From Leeuwenhoekiella polynyae (GTDB lineage Bacteria; Bacteroidota; Bacteroidia; Flavobacteriales; Flavobacteriaceae): a stretch of 64,000 nt of DNA. This document shows positions 53,001-62,900 of the stretch, in pieces; the stretch's first letter is position 1, and each line of letters begins with the position of its first letter. Made by a program: the position numbers and the translations under genes. The DNA lies in NCBI RefSeq assembly GCF_042683665.1, contig NZ_JBHUOO010000022.1; one strand, 5' to 3'. Under the pieces are notes generated by a model, which saw only the letters and a program-made list of their open reading frames with translations, did not search any database and was not told where the DNA came from.

Positions 53001-53186
53001 AAGACCATCAAAATCAGATACGGTGCCTTTTGCTTTATCTTTGATTTTTATGGTTACACCCGGTAACGGCATCCCCGTCTCGTCTACAATTTTTCCAGTT
53101 ACGGTTAGCTCTTGCGCCTGGATAAGAGTGCATGAGAGCAAGACTAGGATACTGGTAAAATATAATTTAAGGTAACTAATTCTCAT
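50004..53186 (-). CDS. SusC/RagA family TonB-dependent transporter
   Basis: This 1060-residue outer-membrane importer starts with a signal peptide (1-24, ending LIQAQ). A carboxypeptidase-regulatory-like domain follows (about 26-110; TGKIVDETGMPLPGVTIK), then the plug (about 115-225; NATQMLQGVVGGLNI and VLKDAAAASIYGSRAAFGVILVTTK, a SusC hallmark). The 22-strand barrel ends with aromatic NINF. It lacks the extra STN domain of the second SusC (59905), so FecR/sigma signalling is not expected. It forms an operon with susD, seven bases apart. The 745 bases upstream have no regulator gene. Confidence 0.94.
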   Translation of the reverse strand: MRISYLKLYFTSILVLLSCTLIQAQELTVTGKIVDETGMPLPGVTIKIKDKAKGTVSDFDGLYTIAAANQDVLVFSFLGFANQEVTLDDQTSVNITLKENAAELGEVVVVGFGKKKKVNLTGAVASVDSETFKSRPVQNATQMLQGVVGGLNINQSSGGSLESRPSINIRGTTTIGSGSTGSPLVLIDGMQGDINAINPQDIESVSVLKDAAAASIYGSRAAFGVILVTTKTGKKGIPSVQYSTNFRLSTPLNMPEMMDSYTFATFFNDANINGNNGPIFSEERLQRIKDYQNGVISDPIVANPSNPSRWADGYAFGNANVNWYDAIYRKQSYSQEHNFSVRGGGDRVRYYVSGNYLDQNGLMEFNRDKFKRYTTTAKVGSDLTDWLTLNVSMRFIREDYGRPSALNDNLFQDLARQGWPVLPLYDANGYLYSSPSPALGLRDGGRDVSQKDWLYQQAQFVIKPTEGLEVFAEFNYRIRNDFRHWDVLQTFNHDVNGDPYLYNRNSSVYEYAFRENYFNTNIYSTYNFDIEEKHNFSVTAGFQSELNKYRSLSADRTGVILPALPVLDLTSGVDANGNVVAPAISGEYQNWATAGYFARLNYNFKERYLLEANIRYDGTSRFQSDKRWQWFPSVSAGWNVAKEEFWGNLYETISTFKFRGSWGELGNQNTDDWYPTYLTMPIGTANGGWLVNGQRPNTSSAPGLVSQSLTWEKVQSWNVGLDLALFKNRLTGSFDYFTRYTLDMVGPAPELPVVLGTAVPQTNNTDLKTYGFELSLSWKDRLSNGLGYGIDVLLSDSQAEITKYPNQTNSLNTYRTGQKVGEIWGYETLGIAKTEEEMQAHLNSLPNGGQDALGNQWAAGDIMYKDLNGDGKIDSGSWTSDEPGDRKVIGNSTARYPFAVTLNADWKGFDFRAFFQGVLKQDYFQGSYYFWGVSDSQWWSTGFVQHEDYFRADENHPLGQNTDAYYPRPLFNTKNKQTQSKYLQDASYIRLKNVQLGYTIPSQVYEDLGIKSFRIYVAGENLWTATAMSKVFDPETIDGGSGGNVYPLSTTFAFGLNINF

Positions 53187-53931
53187 ATTTTATTGTGTTT
53201 ATTAAAGTTTAGACATACAGTTATATTTGGATATATTGGGAATTCTAGTCTTAATCTTATTATAGCTTTTAAAGAAAATCACCAAGGATGATAGGTTTTA
53301 CAGAGACTCTATTGTAGCAGATGGCACAGCTCAAATTTTAGTTATCACCCAATTCCAAAGACCTATAATCAAAGGATAAGCCCTTTAATTTTCTTCATAA
53401 TACTGTATAGGTGATTTCATTCTTCAAATAAACGTATATTATACACTTATTATTGATAGGATATTACCCTACCTTAATAGGATTTACACTTTAACAGGTT
53501 TTTGCTGAAAAGTAGTTACTTGACAGCCAATCTGAATGTTCTAAAAGTTGGGGATACTCCCTTGCTCAAGAAGCTTTAAGAAGAGAAGTTACAGGTGAAG
53601 AAGAAGGTCGTAATACTGCACCTATTATACCTTCCGCAGCATTAAGGAGCTGGAAGTTTCAACATCACATCAATATGTTGATTGTCATACTGAAGAAAAA
53701 AGTAGTTTAAGGGTAAACGGGATTATCAGCTCTGCGTGTGTATCACATCTGTTCTTTAAAACGGTCTGCGCTTACTCTCAACCCAAGGATCAAAATTTAT
53801 TTTAGCCTTTGGGTATCCATGCGACTACTGTTGAATTTAAAAACTCATAAGATGGATGAGAGTTTGAGATACGTATCAACTGCTAAAAGGCGTATACAGT
53901 AGCATGAGTTTCGGCTTACTGCCCAACGCAT
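53187..53931. other. 745-base gene-free stretch with a possible coding remnant
   Basis: No intact gene. On the plus strand a frame stays open for 64 codons (53516-53707) without an early start codon and encodes a mixed stretch containing SKSWGYSLAQEALRREV and RNTAPIIPSAALRSW. It reads like a decayed gene fragment that I cannot identify. The rest is AT-rich and includes the upstream region of the susC gene. I saw no convincing TAnnTTTG promoter box for susC. Confidence 0.4.
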
Positions 53932-54462
53932 TTATTTAAGTTGCAGACTAATGGCTTCAATTCCCTTAAGGAGTGCTTTATAATAGTTTTCTTGTTTAAA
54001 CTCCGGAATCATGAGTTCTTCGATAATGCGTTTTGCTTCTGAGTCGGTTAAACGTTGCTGGATCCCCATACTGTTTTCAATGCGAATCTGTTTCAATTCT
54101 TTTCCCAGCGCAATTACAATTCCCTTGTCTTTTTCTTCCATTCCAACTCCCCAGTCGTTCGCTAAATCAAATGCATAACTTTCAATAGTTAAATAGGGTT
54201 TTATCGAAACTAAAGTCACAACAACTATTTGATCTGAAGTTGCAGATTCAAGTTCTTGAATTTTTCTGGTGAGTTCCGCTTCTTCTGATTCGCTAAGAAT
54301 ATTCTCAAAATCATTCACGGATCCTTTTTGTTTAGGAAAAACACTACTTGCTTTAGGGGGAGGAGAAGGCATATCTGCAGGTGCTGTTTTTATCGAACTG
54401 CAAGACGTATACGCGATCAACATAAAAATGAATGTAGTAAATTTGAAGGAAAGTCGATTCAT
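53932..54462 (-). CDS. TPM domain (TLP18.3/Psb32/MOLO-1) lipoprotein
   Basis: This 176-residue lipoprotein (lipobox YTSC, C21) is followed by a short Pro/Ser linker and one TPM domain (about 48-175). Typical features are VNDFENILSESEEAELTRKIQELE at the start, SDQIVVVTLVSIKPY, the AFDLANDWGVG loop, KDKGIVIALGKELKQIRIE, and GIQQRLTDSEAKRIIEE. TPM domains have weak phosphatase activity in plants, but in bacteria function is unclear. Unlike the YgcG type, there is no C-terminal membrane helix. It is isolated between gene-poor stretches. Confidence 0.85.
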   Translation of the reverse strand: MNRLSFKFTTFIFMLIAYTSCSSIKTAPADMPSPPPKASSVFPKQKGSVNDFENILSESEEAELTRKIQELESATSDQIVVVTLVSIKPYLTIESYAFDLANDWGVGMEEKDKGIVIALGKELKQIRIENSMGIQQRLTDSEAKRIIEELMIPEFKQENYYKALLKGIEAISLQLK

Positions 54463-54758
54463 TTGCCTGTTGATTGACCAGATTTTTCAATCTGCTTGTT
54501 TATTCGTGTTCGAAAATACACATTGAACGAGAATTGGCTTCTGCTTTCTTGCTTTTTTTAGTTCAGAAGCGTCAGGAAGATGCAGGTTGCACGGGGCTGT
54601 TAGTACAGTACTGATCCTAAGAAAGTCCCTAACAACACCTTTTTGGAAGGATAACTATTTTTAAATCAAAAACATATAGCCTAAACAACGTTCTGCCAAT
54701 ACTCTTCTTACCCATTTTTTAATCTCCCTATCTTTAAACCTTAATAGTTTATGACTTT
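54463..54758. other. Intergenic region, nothing recognised
   Basis: These 296 bases lie between the divergent TPM and GNAT-like genes. The only hint of control is TATCTTTA at 54729-54736, one mismatch from the -7 consensus TAnnTTTG, 22 bases upstream of the GNAT-like ATG. Confidence 0.3.
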
Positions 54759-55298
54759 ATGAACGTACTTGGAACCGGTAAAAACGATTTAAAATTCATA
54801 CTGCATCAATCCTTTAGCAGCCCATTATTCTCCCCGATAAGCAACTATGTTTCCTGGAAACTCGAAAACAATTGGGATGATTATAATGAGCTTTATCATG
54901 CCGTAAATTACATAGAAAACTTAAAGCAGACAGCAGGTGTTTGGTTTGATATACATACTCTGGAAAGAAAGGGCTCCATCATCGGTGTTTTAACGGTTGT
55001 AGGGGGTGAATTGGAAAAGCTTGGTGTAGAAGGCCAAGCCGATCTAAAGGAGACCGTATTGCTCAAATACTTCCATATCGTAGAAAAAGGAATGGGGCAT
55101 GGAAGCTATTGGCTTAACACTATTATTTTCCCTTACTACCGCTCTAAAGACTACGCTAAAATGCTAATTAGCAGCAGTCACCCCAAATCTTTTAATTTTT
55201 ATAATAAGCTGGGTAAAGAGGTTAAACACTACACCAAAAGGAGTGATAACAATTTGCACGAACGGATCTGCAAGACCTTTTTAATAAACCTATACTAA
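54759..55298 (+). CDS. GNAT-like acetyltransferase-fold protein
   Basis: This 179-residue protein is not confidently assigned. The C-terminal half resembles a GNAT N-acetyltransferase: a strand-rich VLLKYFHIVEKGMGHGSYWL, in which GMGHG could be the acetyl-CoA pyrophosphate loop, then FPYYRSKDYAKMLISSSHPKSFNFYNKLG, in which FYxKLG is the usual late GNAT motif. The N-terminal half is aromatic and unusual. The start (ATG 54759) overlaps another out-of-frame ATG at 54751. It has its own likely terminator. Substrate unknown. Confidence 0.6.
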   Translation: MNVLGTGKNDLKFILHQSFSSPLFSPISNYVSWKLENNWDDYNELYHAVNYIENLKQTAGVWFDIHTLERKGSIIGVLTVVGGELEKLGVEGQADLKETVLLKYFHIVEKGMGHGSYWLNTIIFPYYRSKDYAKMLISSSHPKSFNFYNKLGKEVKHYTKRSDNNLHERICKTFLINLY

Positions 55299-55303
55299 AT
55301 TTC

Positions 55304-55333
55304 AGGTAATGCTTTACCTCTTAAGATTTTTTG
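55304..55333 (+). terminator. Terminator of the GNAT-like gene
   Basis: AGGTAA-TGCT-TTACCT is a 6-base stem six bases past the stop, followed by CTTAAGA and then six T. The stem is short, so this is a moderate call. Confidence 0.45.
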
Positions 55334-55610
55334 TTAATAGCGTCAAGCTCATTTTAATATAGCATCGCAAGAAGCTTTTAGTTTCTATAGTATGCTCTGT
55401 TCATTTTCTTTACGCAACAGACTCCTACGTCATTAAAGGCTTTAGGTTCTCTAGAACAGTGCATTCCTCTCCCTACGGTCGTCGGATGCAGAAAAGAAAA
55501 TACACCTTTTGGATAGGTACTAAAAAAAGGCTTAAATGCTTATTCTAAAGCAAAGGGATGTAATTTATTTAATCTTCCGGGTTAGTACGACTGTCGCTTC
55601 GAACGTGCCA

Positions 55611-55830
55611 AACTGAGCGCCGTCGAAATACAGTCGAGAAGCGAGATGCAGCAGGGCTGAGGATTAGGAGAAACGCTTCAAAAAACACGTCATGCTGAAC
55701 TTGTTTCAGCATCGCATCAGATTCTAGTTTCTCTTCGATGTTCTGTTCCTTTTTAGCTCACTATATTATTTTACGAGAGCTCGTAAATGGCTTAAGGTCG
55801 GTTGGCAGGGTCCAGCCTTCGACTGTGCTC
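55611..55830. repeat. REP/MITE-like composite repeat
   Basis: GAGCGCCGTCGAA (55615-55627) and TTCGACTGTGCTC (55818-55830) form an imperfect inverted pair (11 of 13 positions) about 200 bases apart. Between them a hairpin with perfect 8-base arms, ATGCTGAA-N5-TTCAGCAT, lies at 55692-55712. From memory both sequences resemble short interspersed repeats common in flavobacterial intergenic DNA. Confidence 0.55.
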
Positions 55831-55957
55831 TTATGTAAGTGAACTATGACTTATTATTGGTGATCTCTTATAGCGGTTTATCAACCTTAGGATTGATCGT
55901 ACCCGTGTAGTTTTAGTGTTTTAGGGCTGGCTATTTATAATAATAGCTTTAAAGCAA

Positions 55958-55990
55958 AAAACTCGAGAGCTTTTGGCTCCCGAGTTTTCA
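55958..55990 (-). terminator. Terminator of the susCD-metalloprotease operon
   Basis: A 13-base stem (55958-55970 with 55976-55988, one non-Watson-Crick pair) with a 5-base loop ends in a T-run on the minus strand. It lies about 20 bases past the metalloprotease stop. Confidence 0.75.
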
Positions 55991-56007
55991 CTTGGCTAAC
56001 ATCAAAC

Positions 56008-58521
56008 TTAACTGTCTAAATCAAGTTGCTTTTCAATTCTTTTTGCAAGCTCTGTTAAATGCGTTTTTGTGGTTTCGTCTAACCGGGAGCTTTTGCTTAA
56101 TTTTTCAAACAATTCTTTTTGCTTTCTCAGTTCATTCAGGATAAGGGTTTGAATATCTGAATTTATGGTGGTGTACTGAAAGTTGCTAGTAATCAGGTTT
56201 AGTGGTTCTTCTAAGGCTATTTGTTGTAAGAGTCTGTTTACATAAATCTTCTGAAGATTTCTTCGGTAGAAATCAACAGATTCTTTTTCATGCAATTCTC
56301 TAAAAATCGATTGGTTTAAATCGTCAAATAGATTTTGAAGCGTATACGCATCCTCTTCGTGTTCATATTGAGCATTAAGGAGATTACTCATTCTCACCCT
56401 AGTAATCAATCTTTCTATGTTCATTTTTTGAATCTCGCTCAATTCTATTCCAAATGAAAAATCTAATTTATTGAAAATCGATTTTTCATTTAGCCAGTAA
56501 GGGGTATCAAATAATTGATCTGAAATAAATTGAAAAGCTCTTTGCTGCCTTTCTTTTTCTACAGGCTGGTAAATAGGAGAATCATCTGAAGCTAAATGTA
56601 CATCGTTATACACCCCACCAATATTCTTTAAGGCATGACCTAGATATCTGTTATACTGAGCAAAAACAGCTCCCAAAGCATCCTTAACTGCATCGTAGCC
56701 TTTGTATTCAACACTATTCCATGCTATTAAGTGCGGTACAATCCTTTTTAAATTTTTGATACCATAGGTGCCGGCCAGTACGGCATCATCTCCTAAATCT
56801 TCATTTTGGCTTCTAGGATCAAAAGGTTCAACTTCTGTCCCAAACCAGAGTCGGTGATTTGCGGCTAAGCTATCGGTAACTATTTTAGTTAAGGCTTTTT
56901 GTTCTTCAAATTCGTCCTCAAATTCCGGATGCCAACGATACCCCCAGCTAATAGCCCACTTATCGTAATCGTTGATTTTGGGATAGATACCTGCAGAACC
57001 AATATTATCTTCGGGTTGTGCTACGTAATTGAACCTCGCATAATCCATAATCGATGGTGTATGCCCATTTTTTTCTACCCATTCCTTATCTCTAAGTTTC
57101 TCGACAGGTACAGTAGAACTCGAACCAAAATTGTGTAATAACCCTATGGCATGACCAATTTCGTGAGAAGAAACAAAGCGAATAAGCTCTCCCATTAATT
57201 CGTCGTCTAATTCTGGTTTTCTGGCTCTAGGATCGATGGCTCCTGCCTGAATCATGTACCATTCTTTAAGCACTTTCATTACGTTATGAAACCAGAATAC
57301 ATGACTTTCTATAATCTCTCCACTTCTAGGATCAGAAATACTGGGTCCCATTGCATTAGCGATTTCAGAAGGTCTGTAGATAATAGCCGAGTAATTTGCA
57401 TTCTCTAAACTCCACGTGCTATCTGCTTTTTTGGTGGGTGCTCTTTTGCCGAAAATCGCATTTTTAAAGCCCGCTTTTTCGAAAGCTTCCTGCCAATCAT
57501 TAACTCCCTGAATTAAATAAGGCACCCATTTCTCTGGAGTTGCGGGATCGATATAAAATACGATTGGTTTTTGAGGTTCCACCAATTCTCCTCTTAGGTA
57601 TTTTTCTTCATCTTCAGGTTTTGGTTCTAAGCGCCAACGCTTCACCATCATCTTGGCCGTAACGCCTTGCGGATTGGTATTAAAGTCTCTGTGGCCTACG
57701 CTAAAATAACCTACGCGCTCATCTACCAATCGTGGCTGCATAGATTTTTCTGGTAATAGAATAAAAGATGAATTCAATTCTAAGGTATAATTAGGTGCCG
57801 AAGGATTTTTTCCTTTCGCATAGGTTTTAACCGCTCTTATTTCTAAATTGTTATCATAAGATCGCATATACTTCACATAACTTTTATCGTTTTGCTGGGC
57901 GGCGACCCCAGATCGATCTTTCATCATTTGATTGGCGAAATAAAGAATATCATTGTCGCTATCTAAAAAATTAGTAACATCGATAACTACCGCGGTAGAG
58001 TCTTTATTATAGGCTTCTATAGGAAAAGCTTCAGCAATAGCCTGTACGTTGTTTAATTTGATGCCCTCATACAGGGTTTGTGTGCTGTCTTTAGCATATT
58101 CTGTAAAAGAGATCCGCCTCAGGAATAATTTCTTTCGCGGGCCTTCTTGAAATTTATATACAGCTTCTCCTATTTTATCACCAACAAGACCAAAAGACCC
58201 ATTTCTCATGTCGGTTGATGCTTTGGCTATACGGTTTACTACCAAAATGTCTTTATTGAAAACATCTTGCGGGATTTCCATAAAGAATTTAAAATCCGTA
58301 GTATCTGTATACGTTGTTATAAACCCCTCATACTTAATCATTTCTGGCTTTATAACATCCTCATACTTTTTTAGCTTAACTTTTTCCTCTTTTTGAGCAT
58401 TAGAAGTAGAATCTTTTTGTTCTGTTTTATTCTTTTCTTCGTTTTTATGCTGCTGAGCAAAAACGAAACTTTGACTACCGACAAAAATGGCGGCTATCAA
58501 TAACTTTTTTAAATTAATCAT
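56008..58521 (-). CDS. Zinc-dependent metalloprotease with DUF5118/DUF5117 domains
   Basis: This 837-residue exported metzincin-type protease has a signal peptide (1-22, ending FVFAQ). The N-terminal DUF5118-like region (about 38-90) and DUF5117-like region (about 90-280; DILVVNRIAKASTDMRNG) are followed by the catalytic domain with HEIGHAIGLLHN (HExxHxxGxxH) near residue 455. The metzincin-like Met-turn may be SIMDYARFN near 488. The family commonly lies beside SusC/SusD genes. It is 18 bases downstream of susD, so the pair probably imports peptides or proteins, or the protease matures or trims the substrate. No sorting signal seen. Confidence 0.9.
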   Translation of the reverse strand: MINLKKLLIAAIFVGSQSFVFAQQHKNEEKNKTEQKDSTSNAQKEEKVKLKKYEDVIKPEMIKYEGFITTYTDTTDFKFFMEIPQDVFNKDILVVNRIAKASTDMRNGSFGLVGDKIGEAVYKFQEGPRKKLFLRRISFTEYAKDSTQTLYEGIKLNNVQAIAEAFPIEAYNKDSTAVVIDVTNFLDSDNDILYFANQMMKDRSGVAAQQNDKSYVKYMRSYDNNLEIRAVKTYAKGKNPSAPNYTLELNSSFILLPEKSMQPRLVDERVGYFSVGHRDFNTNPQGVTAKMMVKRWRLEPKPEDEEKYLRGELVEPQKPIVFYIDPATPEKWVPYLIQGVNDWQEAFEKAGFKNAIFGKRAPTKKADSTWSLENANYSAIIYRPSEIANAMGPSISDPRSGEIIESHVFWFHNVMKVLKEWYMIQAGAIDPRARKPELDDELMGELIRFVSSHEIGHAIGLLHNFGSSSTVPVEKLRDKEWVEKNGHTPSIMDYARFNYVAQPEDNIGSAGIYPKINDYDKWAISWGYRWHPEFEDEFEEQKALTKIVTDSLAANHRLWFGTEVEPFDPRSQNEDLGDDAVLAGTYGIKNLKRIVPHLIAWNSVEYKGYDAVKDALGAVFAQYNRYLGHALKNIGGVYNDVHLASDDSPIYQPVEKERQQRAFQFISDQLFDTPYWLNEKSIFNKLDFSFGIELSEIQKMNIERLITRVRMSNLLNAQYEHEEDAYTLQNLFDDLNQSIFRELHEKESVDFYRRNLQKIYVNRLLQQIALEEPLNLITSNFQYTTINSDIQTLILNELRKQKELFEKLSKSSRLDETTKTHLTELAKRIEKQLDLDS

Positions 58522-58539
58522 CTATTATTTTTTGTGATA

Positions 58540-59892
58540 TTACCTTGGGTTACTTTCGATTTCAGGATTTTTCTGAATGTAGATCGGATTGATCTGGAAG
58601 ACATATGCATTACTATTGGGCTCTAACGTGTACGTGTCTCCTCTAAATGTTCTGGTAATAGTTTTAAACTCAGGTTCTTTGTTAAGCCGTTTTAGATCTA
58701 ACCATCTTAATCCTGTACCAAAGGTTTCTCTTCTTCGTTCATCAAGAACTTCCTGAAGAACATTAGCCTGGGTTTCTAATTCTTGATAATCCGCTGCTTT
58801 AAAACGATAACTTCTTAAGGTGTTAAGAACGCTTATCGCTTCATCAGGATTATTGGTTCTGGCAAGACATTCTGCTTGTATAAGCATCATTTCCGGAACC
58901 GATGGCCCTATGTAAATTCCCTGAGATCGCAATCTGGGTTTCCAGTACCCTCTACCTTCAAAAGGACTCCATGGGTAATTAGTACCCGGGGCTGTAAATA
59001 ACTCGTATCTTAAATCCTTTTCGTCAAATAGATCAAGTAATTCCTGGCTTAAAGGAAAATCTAAAACCGTATTCCCTAACGTTTTGAGTAAGATGATTTC
59101 CTGGTCTTCGTATCTTCCCGGATACGAAGTAGGAGTCTCGATATAATTTTCTAAATTATTTACACCACTTTGTCTTGATAAAGCTTCTTCTGCCAGACTA
59201 AGCGCTTTTTCATAATCCCCTATTTGTAATTGAACTCGTGCCAATAACGCAATAGCTCCTGTGCTTGAGGGTAAAAAACTATTTTTCTGGGTTTCTGGAA
59301 GAAAATCTACCGCTTCTTCAAGATCTGTTATAATCTGCTCATAAACACGGGCTACACTTGCACGTTCTAGAGCAACAAATAGATCAGGAGTCAATAAAAG
59401 GGGAACTCCTAAATCTGTACTTGCCGTAGCAGCATCATATTGTTTGGCATATACGTTCACTAAAGAGAAGTATGCAAATGCACGATGAACCTTTGCCTGA
59501 GCTAAGGCCTCTTCTTTTTCAGCTTCTGTGCCGCCTTCACTTTCCAGAACACCGTTTATAACTTCGTTAGCGGTATAGATTTGCTGGTAAAGTGTATTCC
59601 AGTCGGTATCTTCAGAATCTCCGTAGATATTTTCGGCCCAGATATACACATTAGCATTTTTTTCTGTTACATTATTTGCAAATGTTTCATCGGTTATCTC
59701 TATATCATCTGAGGCCAGTTCCGGATAAAAATAAGATTTTTCCAAACGGGACACATAGTTTAATAAATACTGGTAATCGCCTGTGTAGGTTAGCGTTCTT
59801 TGCATAGGTTGATCTATTTCAACATACTCCTGGCATTTAAAACTGATGAATGAACCAACTAGTAATAGGATATATAGTATACTTTTTTTCAT
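58540..59892 (-). CDS. SusD/RagB family lipoprotein of metalloprotease operon
   Basis: This surface-exposed nutrient-binding lipoprotein has 450 residues, at the short end of the family. Lipobox SFKC (C20). Family features are the VHRAFAYFSLVNVYAKQYDAAT stretch with TPR helices, VPLLLTP, and the C-terminal VLDERRRETFGTGLRWLDLKRL followed by NPIYIQKNPEI, the usual SusD ending. It lies 12 bases downstream of its SusC and 18 upstream of the metalloprotease. The substrate is not decided by sequence, but neighbouring protease suggests a peptide or protein source. Confidence 0.93.
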   Translation of the reverse strand: MKKSILYILLLVGSFISFKCQEYVEIDQPMQRTLTYTGDYQYLLNYVSRLEKSYFYPELASDDIEITDETFANNVTEKNANVYIWAENIYGDSEDTDWNTLYQQIYTANEVINGVLESEGGTEAEKEEALAQAKVHRAFAYFSLVNVYAKQYDAATASTDLGVPLLLTPDLFVALERASVARVYEQIITDLEEAVDFLPETQKNSFLPSSTGAIALLARVQLQIGDYEKALSLAEEALSRQSGVNNLENYIETPTSYPGRYEDQEIILLKTLGNTVLDFPLSQELLDLFDEKDLRYELFTAPGTNYPWSPFEGRGYWKPRLRSQGIYIGPSVPEMMLIQAECLARTNNPDEAISVLNTLRSYRFKAADYQELETQANVLQEVLDERRRETFGTGLRWLDLKRLNKEPEFKTITRTFRGDTYTLEPNSNAYVFQINPIYIQKNPEIESNPR

Positions 59893-59904
59893 GATCTTCT
59901 ATAT

Positions 59905-62900
59905 TTAAAAAGAAAGGTTAACACTGAGGGAGTAATTCTCTGAAGGAGCCAGGGAATTATACGTTCCTGCAAAAACATATTGCGGATCGATCCCCTCGTC
60001 ATTTTTTACCCAGATTGGCCCTAAATTGTTAGCCGATATCGACAAAGACATTGATCTTAAAAAGTTGGTCTTAGAAACCACGCTGTTAGGCAGGGTATAA
60101 CTAAGCGAAATCTGGTTAAGCCTGATGTTATCTCCACTTAATACATTTAAATCTGAATACGCATAGCGTTGTACACTATTAAAACTACTCCCAACAATAC
60201 CGGGAACATTCGTACTGTTTTCATCGCCTGGATTTTGCCATCTGTTTACCAAGGTTTTACTGGTCCCCAAGAAGCCTGAAAAATAACTGCTCGTTGGATA
60301 AAATGACGTTTGTATGTCATTCTTCAAGACTTTATGACCAAACTCATAGGTGATCCTTGTGGTTAATTTTAAATTCTTGTAACGCAACGAGTTCACAAAA
60401 CCTCCAAAATATTTGGGTGTTGTACGACCCACATATTTTAAGTCTTCAGGTTCAAGATCCATTGCACTTTGTGAAGGCGCAATAATTTCTCCTTCTTCTG
60501 TATAAATTTGAGATTGACCTGTTTCATCCAGACCGGCCCAACGGTATACAAATAAGTTATCTACCGGGTAACCTGTAATGATGCGCGTAGCGCCCATATT
60601 TGGCGAGTTGGTATTATTTGGGAATCGATTATCTGTTACCTCATTGGTATTGTAAGAAATATTGAAGCTGTTATGCAAGGTCCAATCTTCATTACGAACA
60701 GGATAAACATTCAGGTCTACTTCATACCCTTTACTTTCCAGGTTTCCTGTGTTGTAGTAAAGTGTAGTCCATCCATACGTAGCGTTATAGGGTACGCTTA
60801 CCAAAATACCTTCAGACCATTTTTTATATACATCTACAATAAGTCCTATACGCTGATTGAAAAATCCAATATCTAAACCTGCGTTTACTATTTTAGTAGT
60901 TTCCCAACCCAATTTCTGATTTCCCGGGCTACTAATATACCCGTAGGGCAAGCCACTTAGGTAATCAGATCCGCCCAAAGCAATGGTGGAAACCGAACTT
61001 CCACTGGTGGGAACACTTCCTCCAGAACCGTAGGTTAATCTTAAATTTAAGCTGCTAAGCCACTCTTTTTCAATTAAGAAGTTTTCATTCTTAGCATTCC
61101 ATTTAGCGCCAGCAGACCAGAGTGGAATAGCACGATCTCTTCTTGAAACTCCAACTATATTAGCATCGTCATAACGAATACTTCCAGATACGGTATACGT
61201 GCTTAAGAAGGAATAATTGGCATTACTGTAGTAAGAAAGATATCTTCTTCTCGTTTTAAACAACGCCCCATCTGTATTTCCTAAAGTCATCCCATACCCA
61301 TAAATGGTTTGGTAGGGCGTAGTAGGGTTTACCGTAGCCGTTGTAGATGCATCCTTGTCATAACCGTATCGTGTATGATTATAGCCTTCGGCTTTAGATT
61401 CCCTACGTTCTGTACCCGCGATAAAATCGAAATGATGGATGTCGTTCCAGTCTTTATTAATATCGAGTTGACCTCTAAAAGAATAATCCTCACTCACTGT
61501 ATTGCCTAATTGTATAACACCACCCATTGGCACCCCGTAGATGAGTTGCCCGTTATCGGGATTTACGGTAGTTCCTATATTAATAAGATTGCGAACATTG
61601 TAACTCGCTACATCTTTGTAATCTACTTTTTCGTTGGTGCCACGCTGCCAACTTCCCGATACAGCTAAATTGGCCCAAGAGGTTAACTTCGCATTGATTT
61701 TAGAATTTACTCGGGTAGCCCCCTTGTTATACCCCGTATTTGACAGGCTTAAATCGTCTATGGCATTATACCGCCATGGTAAATATCCCTGGCTTTCATA
61801 ATCATCTGTTACATCTGGTGTAAAAGAAATAGCCCGGTTTATGTGATTTCCATCTTCATCGATAAGAAGATCATACGGTCTTAAACCAAACTGCCCAGGG
61901 GTTAAGGCCTGTATAGCTGCACTGTTTACCTTTCGTTTCGAGTAGGTGTGGTTAACTCCTAAATTAAAAGTTACCCGGTCATTTAAAATATCAGAGCTTA
62001 CATTTGCTGTAACTGAATATTGTTCAGACTCGTTACCTCTAAAGACCGGAGTATCTTTAGAATAGTTTCCTGAAACAAAATAAGAACTTCTATCACCACC
62101 CCCGCTTACAGAAAGGTTATATTGGTTGGTTACCTGAGCGCGTAATAAATGCTCGTTAATTTGCCCAACATTACTTTGATTTCTCAATTGCTCTAATCTG
62201 GCATCTCTTTCAGCTTCGGTAATAGTCCCATTTTGCGCTAAGAACATGGTATTGGTAGCTTCACTACCGTTTTGGTATCTCCAATAGGAAAAAGGATCGG
62301 TTAAAAAGTTTTTATCAAAAAGCTCCTGCTCAAAATCGATATATTCGCTACTATTCATAGCGTTTAGTTCGGTTAAATCTGAAGCCGCAGAAATACTGGT
62401 GATTGACGATAGGTTGAAAATAGGTTTTGAGTTTTTCCTTCCTCTTTTGGTTTCAATAACGATTACTCCGTTTGCAGCTCTAGAACCCCATATAGAAGCA
62501 GCCGCTGCATCTTTTAAGAACGAAATACTTTCAATATCGTTCATATTGAAGGTGCTTAGAATTGAATTGTTAGTTTCTCCAGAGGTTCCGGTAAGGGCTG
62601 TTCCTGGAGCATTCGCCAAATTTTGGTCGATCGCCGGGAAACCATCTATAACTATTAAAGGTGCATTGTTTCCATAAAATGTATTGGTTCCTCGAATAGA
62701 AATACTGTTGTTAGCCACATCAAAACGGACCCCTGGTACAATGCCCTGAAGACGCTCCATAATGTTAATTGAAGGATTTTCCTGAATGTCTCTTGCGGTA
62801 ATTATTTCATAGGCACCTGTAGCGGAAGATTTTTTCAGCTTTTGGTAACCTGTTGAAACTACGGTAACTTCTTCAAGCGAATTCAGATCCAGCTGAAGGG

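Larger units (their letters stand above)
55299..56007. other. 709-base gene-free stretch with REP-like repeats
   Basis: There is no coding region here. It contains a terminator for the GNAT-like gene, several palindromic or imperfect inverted elements (55611-55627 paired with 55818-55830; hairpin 55692-55712), and the terminator of the metalloprotease gene at the right end. Confidence 0.6.
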
